Shown here: in pieces, positions 1 to 12,350 of the stretch
Layout: each line of letters begins with the position of its first letter
Numbering within the stretch: the first letter of the stretch is position 1
Origin: Leptodontidium sp. MPI-SDFR-AT-0119
Taxonomy: Eukaryota; Ascomycota; Leotiomycetes; Helotiales; Leptodontidiaceae
NCBI GenBank assembly: GCA_020726505.1
Contig: JAHLEZ010000005.1
Location: forward strand, 1,116,001-1,180,000
Length of the DNA stretch: 64,000 bases
Reading direction: 5' to 3'
Made by a program: the position numbers and the translations under genes
Notes under the pieces: model-generated
The model's database searches: none
Seen by the model: only the letters and a program-made list of their open reading frames with translations
What the model was told of the DNA's origin: nothing

Positions 1-2233
1 TCCAACCCAGCAACACCAAACGTCAACTCATCAAGCCCATTATTATCTCTCCCCCTTTGAACACGATCCGTATCCAAACCCTTCCTAGATCGTGGATCGA
101 ATCCCTGTCCAATACTCGTACTCATGCTTCCCCCCTCAAGCTCGGCAATCGGCGGCTGGCTATCCATCAGACTAATCAGATCCTCCTCGTAACCTCCACT
201 GAGTTCGTGAGCACCTTTCTTCCTCTCGTTCTCGGTATCAAGTAATTGAATCTCTGTCACGTCATCTCGCTCAATCTCCATATCCTCGACTAAAATGTCC
301 TCGAACCCGCCTTTCTTAAGGATCTTGCCAATCAGATCCGGGTAGCGCAGATGACCACTGACTTCCTTGCTCAAGTTTAGATTATCAATGCCCTCGACAT
401 CGCTAATTTCTTGTAGACCAGCAACACCGAATTGGATGGATGTAGCGCGGTAAAGAAAGGCGAGAATATAGTCATTTTCGGAGTAGACGTTGATGATCTT
501 CCCAGAGACGACAGATCGCATCACTCTCCAATTATTGCTATTACTTGGGACGGGCGAGCCAATAAAGACAACAGATTCAACCAGACCGAAGGCTTTCCGT
601 TCCGCTAGAGACTTGAGACAAGAATAGATGACTCTCGAGCCAAGCGAGTATCCAATCAACGTGACAGGTCTCTCGCCCTGCGCTTTGTTGATAAGTGCGT
701 CGGCAAGTACCTCACCCGCTTTCTCGCTTCGATTCCTCGCAACGGCGAAGGGGTTGTCTATGCTCGTTGCCATTTTTAAAAGGTAGACGGGCCACAGAGC
801 TGACCAGAGACTTGCTAGTACGGTACGTTTGAGGATCTCGACTTTGACGAATGACCAGGCGTAGGAGGAGACCATGTTCTCGAGACTAGTGCCGAGAGCG
901 ATGAGAGCTTCCATCTCATAGCGGAGGGCGAAGACTTCGCTTTCTCGCCCGAGAACTCGCCAGGGTTTGACGACGTCGTCTTTGCCGTTCAACCAGCCGT
1001 TGATGCCGATTGTTACTCGTAGTCTCCTGTATTTTTGACCTCATTAGTATTCAAACGTGTGCCTGGTATTTGACACATTGGTAAAAAGTCTTACCGGCCC
1101 TCAGTCTCTGCATCAATCTTCGTCCCATGCTCACCCCATTCAGATGCCAGAGGAAGGAATTTGAAATCCGACACCTCCTTGGCGTAATTATCAACCATCT
1201 CTCCCGTCATCTTCCCACCAAAAGCCCCAAACAAACTCCCCACTAAAGCACCATTCATCGCAAAGATCCCAAGAAACGAAGCAACACCACCCAATCCCAC
1301 GCCTCCCATGATCCCTCCAATAGCACCCGCAACAATAGGCGCTGCCAAACCACCCGTAATCCCAATGACCGCCGCTCCAGCCACAGAAGCAAGACCGACT
1401 TTCCACCGCCTGGACGACGCATTCTCAGCCTGTCGTTTCTTCGTCTCCGCATCCGCCGTCATGACCTTCGAAGCCAATAACAGTGTCTGCGCAATCTCCG
1501 TCTCCTCCTTCGTAAGAACACTCAACGGCAGCGCAAAAGCCGAGGTGACATAACAAAGCAGCACTCTCGAATGCGCAGAGTAGTGTCCTAGACTAAGAAG
1601 AAGCAGCACTAAACAACTAATCACACAGACCCTATCCTCCTTCGAAATGGTGTTCAGACGGGTAGGGATAGGATGATAGAGCGACTGTAGATGCAATACA
1701 TCTTTGGCTTCCTGCATCTCCCTCGCCTCGGCCTCGACTTCTGCCGCGACGTCTTTCACGTCCGAGGACTCGGCGGAGTAGGGAGGCGGGGCTGGATTCC
1801 TCGATGCCATCCATTCTCTCCTCCTCTGCTCGGATCGAGGATCTTCAGGCCCATCGCAAGTCTTCCTAAACTGACCCCTCACCTCGGCTGCCCAGGTGTC
1901 AAAATAGAACAGGGCGTTTTTCTGGAGTTCTTGCAGTTTGGGCGTGGATAACGATCGTTCGAGACGGGCTTCTAGACGGCGCTGTCGTGCTTCTGCTTCA
2001 GGGTCGAGAGAGGGAGAGGCGAGTGGAGAAGGAGAGGGTGATGCTGAGTTGTCACGTGAAGAGCTGCCTCCTAGGAAGAGTGGTGCGGCTTCTGTTTGAG
2101 GTCCGTTGAATGAAGCTTCGATTTTGGAGCGCATGTGTGCGATTATACTGCCCATCAGGACGGAGAGCGCGCGTCGACGTGCTGGGTTGAGGACTAATTT
2201 GAGATCTTTTGGATCGGATGCATTTGGCGCCAT
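1..2233 (-). CDS. DUF726 family membrane protein with alpha/beta-hydrolase motif (TMCO4/Mil1-like), 3' end cut by window edge
   Basis: Two exons are visible: 2233-1095 and 1026 to the edge, with an intron at 1094-1027 (GTAAGA donor, CAG acceptor) that keeps the frame. Residues about 1-200 are polar with a coiled, charged stretch. A hydrophobic segment lies at about 203-240, and a glycine/alanine-rich membrane-like stretch at about 278-346. Exon 2 continues with the family's 'GINGWL' strand and a 'GYSLGSR' nucleophile elbow near residue 505, the GxSxG signature of serine hydrolases. This order (helical N-terminus, Gly-rich membrane part, C-terminal hydrolase) is typical of DUF726 proteins such as human TMCO4 and yeast Mil1. 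Substrate and location are inferred only as membrane-associated. The ATG at 2233 is the first in frame. The C-terminus lies outside the window. Confidence 0.88.
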
Positions 2234-3104
2234 TTTTGAGGTTGATCCTCGTGAGAGGGAGATTGTTGGAGTGCTGGAGACACTGATGAATGAATGACCG
2301 GATGATAGAAGACGTGATGTTTATGAGTTGTCTCGATGTCAGACTTCGGAGATCCAGTCGTGGTGTTGAAGTGGGTTATCTATGTGGTGGTAAATCCTGC
2401 AGCCTAATCAGAGAGTAGGATTCGCTACTGGCGATTTGCAGTAAGCTTGGGGATTTCAGGAATGAGATAGGTGATTTTTATAGACAGATTTGCCGAGTTC
2501 TATATTCTCTTAGGGCTGCATAGGGACCAAGCCGATCATTAGAAGCATGAGGGTATATTTGGCCCCTCAATGTCGGCGAATTCATGAGAGTTGCATCGCC
2601 GTAGAGCTGCAGATGCCAAGCCATCAATTGTTTCAGGCTCGCTTAGGAGAAGTGTTTCCTCGCATTTGATGGAAGAGAGATGTTGTTGCATACGTTATCG
2701 CAGATAAAGCTGGAAGAAGCTGGAAGACATTAACTCTCAGAATCAGTGCGTTGCTTGAGACGAAAACACAAACACAAGAAATCTCGCCATCTCATCCGAC
2801 GATTGAATTCTGTTCGAGGTCACGTGAGGAAGCACCAAATTGTCCGCATTTTGCTCTGATGAACGCTGGAGGTAATCTGATATTAGTAGAGGTATGAAGA
2901 CGACTTCTGAAGACCAAGTTGAAGATATCTTAATTTGATGGCAGCAGCTCAAGAGAGTTATGCTCCCTTGCCTACGTAAGTATAGCCATGTGAAGATGCA
3001 AGCTGAGCCATGGATCTACCTAGATCTCAACCCAGCTCTCGCCTAACCTTCAATTCTCTTAATTCACCACATGGAATGTTCGGAATTTTCGGGACCTTGA
3101 TGCC
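2234..3104. other. Intergenic, DUF726 promoter side and cofactor B 3' side
   Basis: No open frame here resembles a protein. Both neighbours are on the minus strand, so the stretch should hold the promoter and 5' leader of the DUF726 gene and the terminator of the cofactor B gene. I see no repeat or RNA gene. Confidence 0.5.
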
Positions 3105-4365
3105 TCAAATCTCATCCATGTCCTCCAGATCATCGATGGCTGGGAAATCCCCAGTCTCAACCCGCTCTGGTCGGACAAAAACACCAAACTTTGGATCCCC
3201 GTCCTTTCCCCAGTACCTCTTGCCTTTCAAACTGCCATCATTCTTACCCACCGGTTCATCCAGCTTAACACCAACCCATTTGCCTAGACCACCAGGAATC
3301 TCCTCCACATCACCGACATACATAATCTCACCTCTCTTGGAATCATCCTCGCCGACTCGGCATCTCTTACCAACCTCAATTCCCCGATTCTTGATCTCCG
3401 CATCAATAGCATTGAGCTTTGCCTCTTCGAGAGATGGCGCGGAAGGATCGAAACGGCCGAGTTTATTTGCCTTTTTCCATGCAAGAACGCTATCGGTCTT
3501 CTGTTCGTACTCGTCCGGAGGCATCTCGTACTTGGCAACCTTGCTAGCATCCGTGAAGTTTGGGCGCATTCCAGGAGGCCGGGTGTCCGTGACCTACAAG
3601 TGGTGGAAAGTTAGCATGAGCCCGGGACGGTAAAATAATTTTGGGATGAAGCAAGCATTTTGAGTTCGGTGGCCGATATTGCACATCAAACTGATCATAT
3701 CCACCCTGAAAAAACGATCATCAACGCCAGACAGCATCTGCTGCGCGGCAGGACAAACCGACTTGGCCAGAATTTGCATTTTGACAATTGACCTTTTTCC
3801 AGAAGTTTTCCCAGTCTTAAAATAAACAAAGAGGAGATCAAACACTCCTGCCATCAGTTTGCAGGAAGGAGGTGGATATCGTTCGCGGCCCCACACTTCT
3901 TATATCTGATACATCGACTGAGGGTGCAACTCGAACCGCAACAAAGGGACAATGGATACGAAGTCAAGGCCACGATTGGCCGCTCGAATTAACCTTGTTT
4001 TGTAATCTCCATGAACTTCATCCTTGGCCAGTCGTTCCGACTAGGAAATTAGTCTCCGGGGGAAGGGTATCACCATGTTTCGTAAAGCGACGGGAAGGAA
4101 ACTTGACACTCACGTGAATCTCAGCGTACGGCGCCAGGGGAAAGTTTCCCAGCTGTGTATTTTCTTCATCAACAGCCTCAATGGGAATTGGTTGACGGCC
4201 ACCAAGCTTCAAAATGAGCTTTTGAGATAGAGGTGGGATGCCGGTGATGGGCTCCAGCTTTGCCTTGAGCTGCCCAATGGTCCATGACGGGGTGATACGG
4301 CGCTCTGAGGAGGAGTTCTCGGAGGTGATCTGGAGGGGCAGGTCCCCTGCTGTTTGCAGGCTCAT
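3105..4365 (-). CDS. Tubulin-folding cofactor B (TBCB / Alp11-like)
   Basis: Two exons, 4365-4114 and 3593-3105, give 246 residues, close to human TBCB and fission yeast Alp11. The 518-nt intron (GTGAGT donor, TAG acceptor) is long for this genome. Residues about 10-84 form a ubiquitin-like domain starting with 'DLPLQITSENSSSERR'. A charged linker containing 'SVLAWKKANKLGRFDP' follows. The CAP-Gly domain lies at about 158-227 with the diagnostic 'GKNDGS' at 200-205, and the acidic tail ends in 'DMDEI'. The protein binds alpha-tubulin and works with cofactor E in tubulin folding in the cytosol. The start at 4365 was chosen because the ubiquitin-like fold begins just after it; the open frame continues upstream to about 4560 but that part has no family match. 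Confidence 0.93.
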
Positions 4366-6963
4366 CGTGATTGATAGCTCGCAAGACTGATCTGATATGG
4401 AGAGATGACCGACGTATCCCGACCAAAGAAGTTTTGAAGGTTTTGGGTGTCGGATTCTGACGCGTCTTAGGTCTGTAGTTCGTCGGGTGAAGACTCTGGT
4501 CGGGAGAGTCCCGATGGGCGGGATTGGGTGTCCTTGCTGGATGTCTGGAGCACGCGGCACAGAGAGATCGAGTTGATGTTAATAGGAATGGGAATGTGAT
4601 CAGTGCTGGAGTTCGTCAAAAAGGACAGGGCTGGCTGGCAGGCAGAGCAGGCATGGATGGTGTGAACGACTGGGCTGAAGACAAGGACAAGGTGAGGCAT
4701 CAGAGATCCAGGGTCGTTGCTGTCGCTTCATGTTCAGAATCGATCTCACTAGCGTCGAAACATGGAACATCACGGCTTCAGCTTCGAGAACATTTAAACT
4801 TCTTCGCAAACATAAATTCCAGGATGGCTTGCGAACACTTCGAATTCATTCTTATTTGGGTTCTTATTGTTAAGTATAGGATACAGTATTAATATATCAA
4901 CCTATCATATCATAAAATGAATCGCGTAAGAATCTCTTCCCATCTTTCATCCACCCTAGCCCCTGTGACAATCACGGGATCCTCATCTAAATGGATCCTC
5001 ATCCTGTGTTCAGTTCTTCGGGGGCTGCCGAAATTGCAAATTGCGCACTTTCAGCCACCTCGACCCTGGCCCAGCCACAGGAGGTGAGGTACTTTCTGGT
5101 ACCGACAGGACGATCCTCAGCCCTCAACGACATCTCGTCTTCTGGACATGACTACCGATAACTGACAGCATGCAGAACCCTTTCTTTGCTTGCCTCATCT
5201 CTGCCGCTGTCTTGCAACGCCATGTGCTCATTCCGCTTCTCCGTCAACAATGTCTGTCGTCCCATCCGCGTTCGCTTCACTACGCGTCGTTCCCATCATT
5301 GTCAAGCAAAACAAAGCATGAATGAGTGGCAGTCCACTCGCAGTTCTCGCCGCGGTTTCATGATTCGACGCTCAGGCGGGAAAAGAAAGGGCTCATGCCC
5401 ACAACGCCAACGCCTCCTTTGTTATTCGTTAATCCTTCCGTACATTACTCTCCCCCTTCGCCATTCATTATTGGCCAATTGCCCCGTTTGCAGATCAGTT
5501 AAGTTCTATTCCAGGATTGGTCCATCCATGCCTCTCCCAAATGCGGGACGGAGCATTGAATATTCAGTCCCTGCAGAGAGGCTGACCATCACCCTGCCTT
5601 GTCCTGTGCTTCCCTGCCATGCCCTGCCATGAGTCCTGAGCCATGTCTGTGATGACCTCGAACGCTTGACAGGTTGGCCGGATGTGGAGACATGTGCATG
5701 GCTTTGTGTGTCCAGGACATTGTTGTCCTTGTTGTTCCTCCCGAGAGAGAGGGAGCTGACCCCCCAGACCAGAACCTTGCGCAGCCGCCGGTTTCCTTCC
5801 CTAAGTCTGATCTGATTTGATTTGCATCACAGTCACGGTCTCACCGCTCAAACGTCATGGGTCTTGAGACGCTGCTTCCACTCTCCAGCCCTGAAAAACC
5901 TGACCGGCGATCACGCAGTTGCATCTCGAAGACGCGCTTTGCCGTGCGTGGTCCAGAGAAGTCTCCTCCACTTGTGAGTGGGCTACTCGCCGAGGCTGCA
6001 TTCCACAATATCAGATATTAATATCTCATTTTAGGAGTGGCGGGGCAATCATATGTCATGATCAATCCGATCGTTTGTGAACATTGGCGTCTGTTCCATT
6101 CCGTAGTGGGAAGCTGTTAGGGTCTAGGGTCTTATTCGGAGAGGAGGGGAAGGCTCGGAAGTGGCGAAGTCTTCTTCCGTATAATTAAAGAACATGTGTT
6201 CCTATGATACCAAGTACCCTTAGCCAGCTCATAAATAGCATCACCGTTTCTTGTTTTGCAATTCTTTGCGAACACTGCGGGGCAAGAATCGAAACTGATG
6301 ACTGACATGACGGGTGCCAGGCAAGCAAGAGTCGAGTGATAATGGATCGCAGCTATAATAAGGCATAAATTCGGGGAGATGCTGCAGAACACTTGTTCTG
6401 CAACTAGAAACTAGAGCTCCAGCAGATCTAGGTAGGCTGCGGCCTGCCTAGTCTTGCTGCTTTTTCTGTCAAACGTCCACGTTCCGTGTTACCGCTCTTG
6501 TCGAATGCCCAGGCAACAATTGCCATTGTTCATTTCCCAACGACAAACGGACGAGCCTCCATAACGGCTTTCTGCAGCTCGAGGGCCGCGTGGGTGCGTG
6601 GGTGCGTGCGTGCCTGTCACGAAATGCCATGAGGAGGTTGGCGGGTTATGTGCGGCTGGGCTCGACGGAGAACAATGGCAGCAAGCACAGCAGGGGCATC
6701 CCCATTAATGCGGCCCTGCTAATGCACGGCATAGGAAGGCCAGCAGGAAGGACTTTAGCCTTTTCGAAGTTACTGTAGGGCAAAGTAAAGTTCAGAGTCC
6801 AAGGAGGCGGCGGCGTCGCATACAGTACAGTCAGTGTGCAGTAGGTACAGACCGTGCAACGACTCGCTACCAGCCCACCAAGTAGCGTAGCGTAGCCTCC
6901 GTACGTAGTAGCCCACCCACCCTCAAGCCCCCAACCCAACGGTCCCAACCTCCAGTCCAGTGT

Positions 6964-6991
6964 GGCTATTGGCTATTGGCTATTGGCTATT
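6964..6991. repeat. Tandem repeat, 4 x GGCTATT
   Basis: Four perfect 7-bp units run head to tail, followed by two degenerate copies to about 7007. It lies in gene-free DNA; no function is implied. Confidence 0.9.
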
Positions 6992-8926
6992 TATTGGTTG
7001 GCTATTGGCCAGCCACCTCGTCTGATGCTCGCTCTCGTCTCGAGTAGTCAACCCAGGCGCGGTTGCAGTGCAGTGCTGTCAGTGTACTGTATGTAGTCAG
7101 TGGTAGTGTAGTGTAGTGCGGCGCCACTGCACTCTGGCTTGCTCTGATTAATGTTCCATTATTTTCCCCTTCCCTAGACGAGCTAAAACCCCTCGTAGTC
7201 CCAACAGCTCACCGCTACCATGGATAGAGTTCAGTCGGGGCAGCGCCAAGACATCTTTATTTTCATTTCACGTTTCTACAAACGCCTTCTCCGCGAGAAA
7301 TTCATGGCTGGCCACTACGTACAGTCTAGTACTACCGTAGGTACTGTACATACTACTGATCTGATCCTTACTACCGGTATTGTATTACATACTGTACAGG
7401 TACACTTAGTCAGTTTGCCATCTGCTGATGCGCTTCTTACTCAGGGATGCCCGGTCCCCCGCCAGAATTTCGAGAAGGTTTCCTACTCGGCTTCTCCTCT
7501 TCCCTCTGCTCTGCTCTGCCTCTGCTTTGCACTGCAATGCGTTGGTCTGGTCTGTTCTGCTCTGCTCTCCATTGCCGTTATGGCCGTCGGTCGCCAGCAC
7601 TGGCGCACTTACACCGCCATCTCCACGATGTGAAGTCCCGCTGCGGAAGTCTGGGACAATGGATATCGAGGCAGGCACACGCCGATTATTGTGTCCTTTG
7701 TTTGGGCAGCTAGACCCGGCCCCCGGTTGCAAACGACGGAGAATTGTTGTGCCCCTTTGGGTCGTCGCTTGTCTTGACAACGCAGCATGAGGGAGCAGCG
7801 AGCGGCATATTGCTTTGTTCAGGCATCAAAATTCCATGAATTTATTTCTATATTCGGAGACACAGCCCAAACCGGATGGATGCCATGTGAGAGCAAAGCA
7901 AGCAAGGCGTCCACTTTCAGCCACCCACGCAGTTATTGGGAGTGATGGGGTGGCTTGACAATTGGCCCAACCTAACTCGGCGACTGTGACCCGGCTCCAA
8001 CAACAACGAAGATCGTGGTTCATGACAGCCTCGTTGAAGCGCTGCAAGCCATGGAGATCATACCTTGATCCCTGGAGCCCTGAAGAGCCACCCTGGTCCC
8101 TTTGACCGCCAGTTCGTTGGCCCAGGCTGGCAATCCAAGATCTGATGTGTTTGGTGGTCATGCTAACTGGCTGGCCCTGCGTGTCCTGGGGCCAGCCCTG
8201 ACTTGACTACCTGCCCGACCCATGAATGCCATAGTCCAGAGTCAGATCAGAGTTGGGGGGCCGACAAGCTTCGTCCTAAAGTCACAATCAGATTCAGCAG
8301 GCGGTACAATGCAACAATAGATGTCTGTGATGCTGAGATTGCGCACAGACATGAGCCCAAAACGGACTCGAGGGGTTGCACAGAAGTCTGGGACCATATA
8401 AGAGTTTCAACACCTCCACGGCAGGTTTCAAGCAACAATTCCGAGCCTACCCTGCCTATCTGTTTGGCTGGCTGTATGTCTGTCAATCTGTCTGTCTGTC
8501 TGAGTGCACTGAACTGCGCTGCAGTAAGAGCACTAGCCCATACCCACCCCCATCCACCTGCTCTGCGCCATCTTCCTGGGGCCCAGCCGAAGATAGCAAG
8601 CAAAGTAAAGCATCAAGCAAGCAAGCAACCAGGCAAGCAAGCATTCCAGCATTCCTTCAGGTTCAGGTTCAAGTTCATGCATGAATTCGTGGCCACGCCC
8701 CAAGCCCCTAGCAGCACCTCCTCCACACTAGTTGACCCCTGCTGCTGCTTCCCCCACCACGGGCACATTCCATCTGCATCGCGCATCTTCCCGACAGTCC
8801 GTATACTTCACTACCATGTACCGCTCGAAGATCTCCAGTTCGAACAAGTTCCTTGTCCCTCCACTCCACGCCCATCAAGCACCTTTCGACGTGTTGTTCC
8901 GTTGGCGCTGGCACTTCCCTCTGCTG

Positions 8927-8968
8927 CTCTCCTCTCCTCTCCTCTCCTCTTCCCTTCTCGTCTCATCT
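8927..8968 (+). promoter_or_regulatory. CT-rich tract upstream of the Myb gene
   Basis: Repeated CTCCT units followed by a pyrimidine-rich run on the plus strand. Such tracts commonly mark transcription start regions of filamentous fungal genes. It lies about 0.5 kb before the proposed start at 9478, so it is a candidate core promoter, not proven. Confidence 0.35.
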
Positions 8969-9477
8969 TTTGCGATTGGCTGCTTCCCAGACCTCCTTTT
9001 GCCAATCATATGGATTGCTGTCATGGTCGACACGAGCCACGCTTCTTAACTCTGAGGGCCTGAAATAGGAACGCTGTCCTCGTCGGAAGTGCCTCGTCTC
9101 AAGATTTCTCTCTGCCGAATACCCTGAGCCATCAAGCCTTCCAAAGCCACTTGCTCGTTTCACGTCAGTTGTTGTGACCGTTGTTATCTCAACTGTCAAC
9201 GACGTTCTTTCAGCTTTTCAGAATCTACTTGCTTTTGAAGTCCCATCTCTTCTCTCAACAAAAACGTGGATGTACGGGCTGCTAGCCTCCAAACACTCGT
9301 TCAGAAGCAGCTGTCTGTACTGTACTATCGACCAGACCCTCGTCTTACATCACATCCCATCCCATCATCCATACCACGATCTAGATCTGCCCGGCAAAAT
9401 ACAATCCCTACAACCAAGCCGCTCTTTGCATATGAACCGTCAGCCGTGAACGGCACCGGCGACTACACACCGTCACC

Positions 9478-10611
9478 GTGGATATCTCCCTCCTCCTCAA
9501 GGCTCCGGACTCCAATGAGTCTGCGTCATCTCCGCCCTCCCATAGACACCACACGCGATCAACATCCGTACCGTCGACTACTGGACCGCCGGAGCCTCTT
9601 TCCTATGCCCTCGCCAATCCTGGCGCCGGGGGCAAGCGCAGTATGCCTCCCCACCCAGCAGAATCCCCCGCCAAGAAGCAGAGTAAATGGTCGCCCGAAG
9701 AGGACGCTTTAATCATTGACCTGAGAGGCGGTGGCATGAAGTGGGAGGATATCTCAAAGAGGCTCCCGGGACGCAGCGCCATCAGTTGTCGTCTCCACTA
9801 CCAGAACTACCTGGAACGAAGAAGTGAATGGGACGAAGAGCGCAAGAACAAGCTCGCGAGACTTTACGAGAGGTAGTACCCTTACCCAAAACCCTATCTT
9901 GGTGCCAACAAGACCCTCGTACAACCTCCCATCGTCCACAGAGCACTAACCCCAGACAGATTCAAGCCAGAGATGTGGTCCAAGGTCGCGGAGGAGATGG
10001 CTGTCCCTTGGAGAGCAGCAGAGGCTATGCACTGGCAACTGGGAGAAGCAGACATGGCTCGACGGGCAGGAGTAGTCCCCTTCTCGCTATCTAGTGTTTC
10101 AACGGACGCACCACCACCAAGCCACCGATCGTCGCCGTCGCGAGGACATTCGCACAGCCAGTCGCAGTCGAGCGTCATGAGCGGCCCTCCAGGACCAGGA
10201 CCCGGTCCAGGTCGATACAGCAGGCCCCCAACAGTGCAGGGCAGTTCCAGTTCAAAGACAGTAGGAGGAGCACCAGCACGAACGATTGCTGCGCGAAGAG
10301 AGAGCACGCCGCGGTCCGTTCCGCCTGCGAGTCCAAGTGATGGTCTGGCATTAGCCGCAATTGGAGGTGGAGGCATGGGGATGGGAATGGGACGTGGAGG
10401 CCAGATGTTACCCAGTGTGGCCGAGATGACGACAGGAGTAAGCCCGTACAGTACGCCCGCATACGCCATGTCGATGTCCATGGCTGGAGGATATCCAAGT
10501 CCTGGACCGATGCTGCCTTCGATAGGAATGCTAGGAGGAAATCGACCGGAGGGAAAGCGAAGAGGAAGTCCAGATATGGGCCCTCGGGAGACGAGTCGGC
10601 GGAGGCAATGA
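9478..10611 (+). CDS. Myb/SANT-domain DNA-binding protein, apparent non-AUG start
   Basis: Two exons, 9478-9872 and 9960-10611, joined through an 87-nt intron with a CACTAAC branch site, give 348 residues. Residues about 68-118 form a Myb/SANT helix bundle ('KWSPEEDALIIDLRGGG', then 'WEDISKRLPGRS'). A second, looser SANT-like repeat spans the splice junction to about 165 ('FKPEMWSKVAEEM', 'WRAAEAMHWQLG'). The rest is disordered and rich in Ser, Pro, Gly and Met, with basic tail 'RETSRRRQ'. A nuclear transcription regulator is likely; targets are unknown. No ATG opens this frame: an in-frame TGA lies at 9433-9435, and the codon in a perfect ACC-N-TGG context at 9478 is GTG. The first in-frame ATG, 9643 (residue 56), would still keep both DNA-binding repeats. 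An upstream exon is the other possibility. Confidence 0.82.
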
Positions 10612-11405
10612 CTAGCTGCTTGATGGTTGTGGGATTTGGATCTGGCGTTGTGGTGGAAGGAGGGAAGGCTTGGGTCGTTGGGCAATGACATGATGGATGA
10701 CGATGATTTCGAGAAGAGCGGGTTGGTTTCCTCCCCCTCGGTTTGGTTTGGCTTGGTTTGGTCTTGGATTTTGGAATCGAACAGCATGGCTGGGCATGGC
10801 ATGGTATTGCATGAAATGATATCCCCTGATGAATTGCATACGCTGCTGCATAGAGTTCTTTTTATTTGGGTCAACAAAAAAGAACCATTGGTGTCTGGGG
10901 TTTTGTTTCTTTTCTCTAGAATTGTATTAGGAAGCTGTACTGTAAAAATAAAGCACCCTTTTTTTTTGTGGCTGCTTTCTACATCAAAAACAGATGCCTT
11001 CGCAGGCCGTTTAATGAATACAATTGTCTTTCGAGATCACTTTCGCCCTGAATCTTGAGTGTTTGATCAATCGTCGTTGTCGTTCGTGTGTCGCTTTGGA
11101 GATGATGGGGTTGATTGGTCGCAAACGGGTGGTTCTCGGAAGACTTGTCGTTGAAGGGGTTTCGTTTTGGTTTAGACTGTTTGGTTTCGAATACCAGACG
11201 CCTGGAAAACATAGTTTCTACCGCTTGAGGTATATCAAAGTCGCCTTGTACTTAGTACCTTGATTCCTCCCCGGCACCATTCTTCCCGCCGGATAACCAA
11301 AGCACACTGGCTCTTGCAACCTTCCACAGACAAGAGCCACTTCATCCTGCATCCACCAAACTCTACAATTAGAGTCGAACGCTCAAGCCTCCCGTTTCCT
11401 AAGAC
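10612..11405. other. Intergenic between convergent Myb and TRM9 genes
   Basis: This is the shared 3' region of two convergent genes, with T-rich runs near 10955-10965 that would suit 3' ends. No coding frame or RNA gene is recognised. Confidence 0.5.
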
Positions 11406-12350
11406 TCAACCTCTCCTCCGACAAATCGCCCACCAATTATCCTTCTCATACCCACTCTCCACAACCTCACCTCCAACACCCACAACATCCTCCTCCAACT
11501 CCCCCCTCCTGTACAAATGGTAATACCTCTGAAACGTCCTCTCCTTCTCCGCACCCTCCTCCACCGCCTTCTTCCCACTCTTCATCACCCACGGAACCAT
11601 AACATCCTGCTCCCCGCTCTCATCCCACCCCCTCCTACTCCCCCTCTGCTCCAACGCCCACACATAAACCAACGCCCTGCCCCCCGTCCCCAAACACCTC
11701 AAAATAGACTCCACAGCTTCCTTCCTCCTCTCCCTTGTACTCAGATGATGCACCACCGCAATACAGATAGCGAAATCAAACCGTCCGTCCTGATGCGGGA
11801 GAGACAGCGAGTCCGCTACAACCGCGGCGTGGGGTTCGTGGTGACGGGCGATCTTGACGAGGTTGGATGACCGGTCGCTGCCGATTATGAAGATGTCTTT
11901 GTTGACGGCGAGGTATTTCCCGTTACCGCATCCGATGTCGAGACCGATTGAGCCTGGGGCGAGGGATTGCAGGAAGGATTCTACGATGGGCCAGGGTTTG
12001 TACCGGGTTGAGGAGAAGTGGGAGGCGATTTGCTCGTAGACTTGGTGGACATGTTGCTCTTCGTAACTTTCTGGTTGTACTTGGTCTGGGGTTGGTGTTG
12101 GTGTTGGTTGATCCCCCTTCAGAACACTTTTTGACGTTTCGCTTGGAGGAGATGTCTTCATCTTTTCTTCACTATCGTTCTTCTCCAATGTGATTTTTGC
12201 AAGACTGTCGTTCAGGGGCTCGCTTATGTCGTGAGGTCTGTCTTGATCTATCTGTCGTGTAACTTCTGAGGTCTCTCCCTTCGGCAGACTGCTTGCATTC
12301 TCTTGAGTATGCATTGCCTCGTGGACACCTTGCACAGCTTCTCGTGACAT
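11406..12350 (-). CDS. TRM9: tRNA wobble-uridine methyltransferase Trm9
   Basis: One exon, 314 residues. Residues about 1-95 are a polar extension. The class I methyltransferase core follows: 'YEQIASHFSSTRYKPWP' at about 105-121, SAM motif I 'GLDIGCGNGKYL' at 136-147, 'GSDRSSNLVKIA', 'VVADSLSLP', then 'CIAVVHHLSTRERR', a signature of Trm9/ALKBH8 methyltransferases. The C-terminus has 'FQRYYHLYRRGELE'. With its small partner Trm112 the enzyme methylates carboxymethyluridine at the wobble base of certain arginine and glutamate tRNAs, forming mcm5U, in the cytoplasm. The N-terminal extension is longer than in yeast and probably disordered. The start is the first ATG in frame. Confidence 0.95.
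   Translation of the reverse strand: MSREAVQGVHEAMHTQENASSLPKGETSEVTRQIDQDRPHDISEPLNDSLAKITLEKNDSEEKMKTSPPSETSKSVLKGDQPTPTPTPDQVQPESYEEQHVHQVYEQIASHFSSTRYKPWPIVESFLQSLAPGSIGLDIGCGNGKYLAVNKDIFIIGSDRSSNLVKIARHHEPHAAVVADSLSLPHQDGRFDFAICIAVVHHLSTRERRKEAVESILRCLGTGGRALVYVWALEQRGSRRGWDESGEQDVMVPWVMKSGKKAVEEGAEKERTFQRYYHLYRRGELEEDVVGVGGEVVESGYEKDNWWAICRRRG

Larger units (their letters stand above)
4366..9477. other. Five-kilobase gene-poor tract, probably long promoter/leader of the Myb gene
   Basis: I find no supportable coding exon in about 5.1 kb. The sequence is full of short tandem and low-complexity runs: GGCTATT units near 6964, GTAC/TAGT-rich DNA at 7030-7420, CTGT and GCAAG runs at 8460-8650, and a CTCCT tract near 8927. 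Cofactor B and the Myb gene diverge from it, so it contains both promoters. The CT-rich tract followed by many short ATG frames up to 9477 suggests a long 5' leader for the Myb gene. A non-coding RNA cannot be excluded. Confidence 0.45.

Noticed and set aside
8203..9063. 286-codon plus-strand open frame
   Set aside because: Composition follows simple repeats (CTGT, GCAAG, CTCCT); other frames in the same stretch are also open, and no domain is visible.
9894..10877. 327-codon minus-strand open frame
   Set aside because: It is antisense to the Myb exon 2; the Pro/Gly-rich translation mirrors the GGA/CCA-rich sense sequence.
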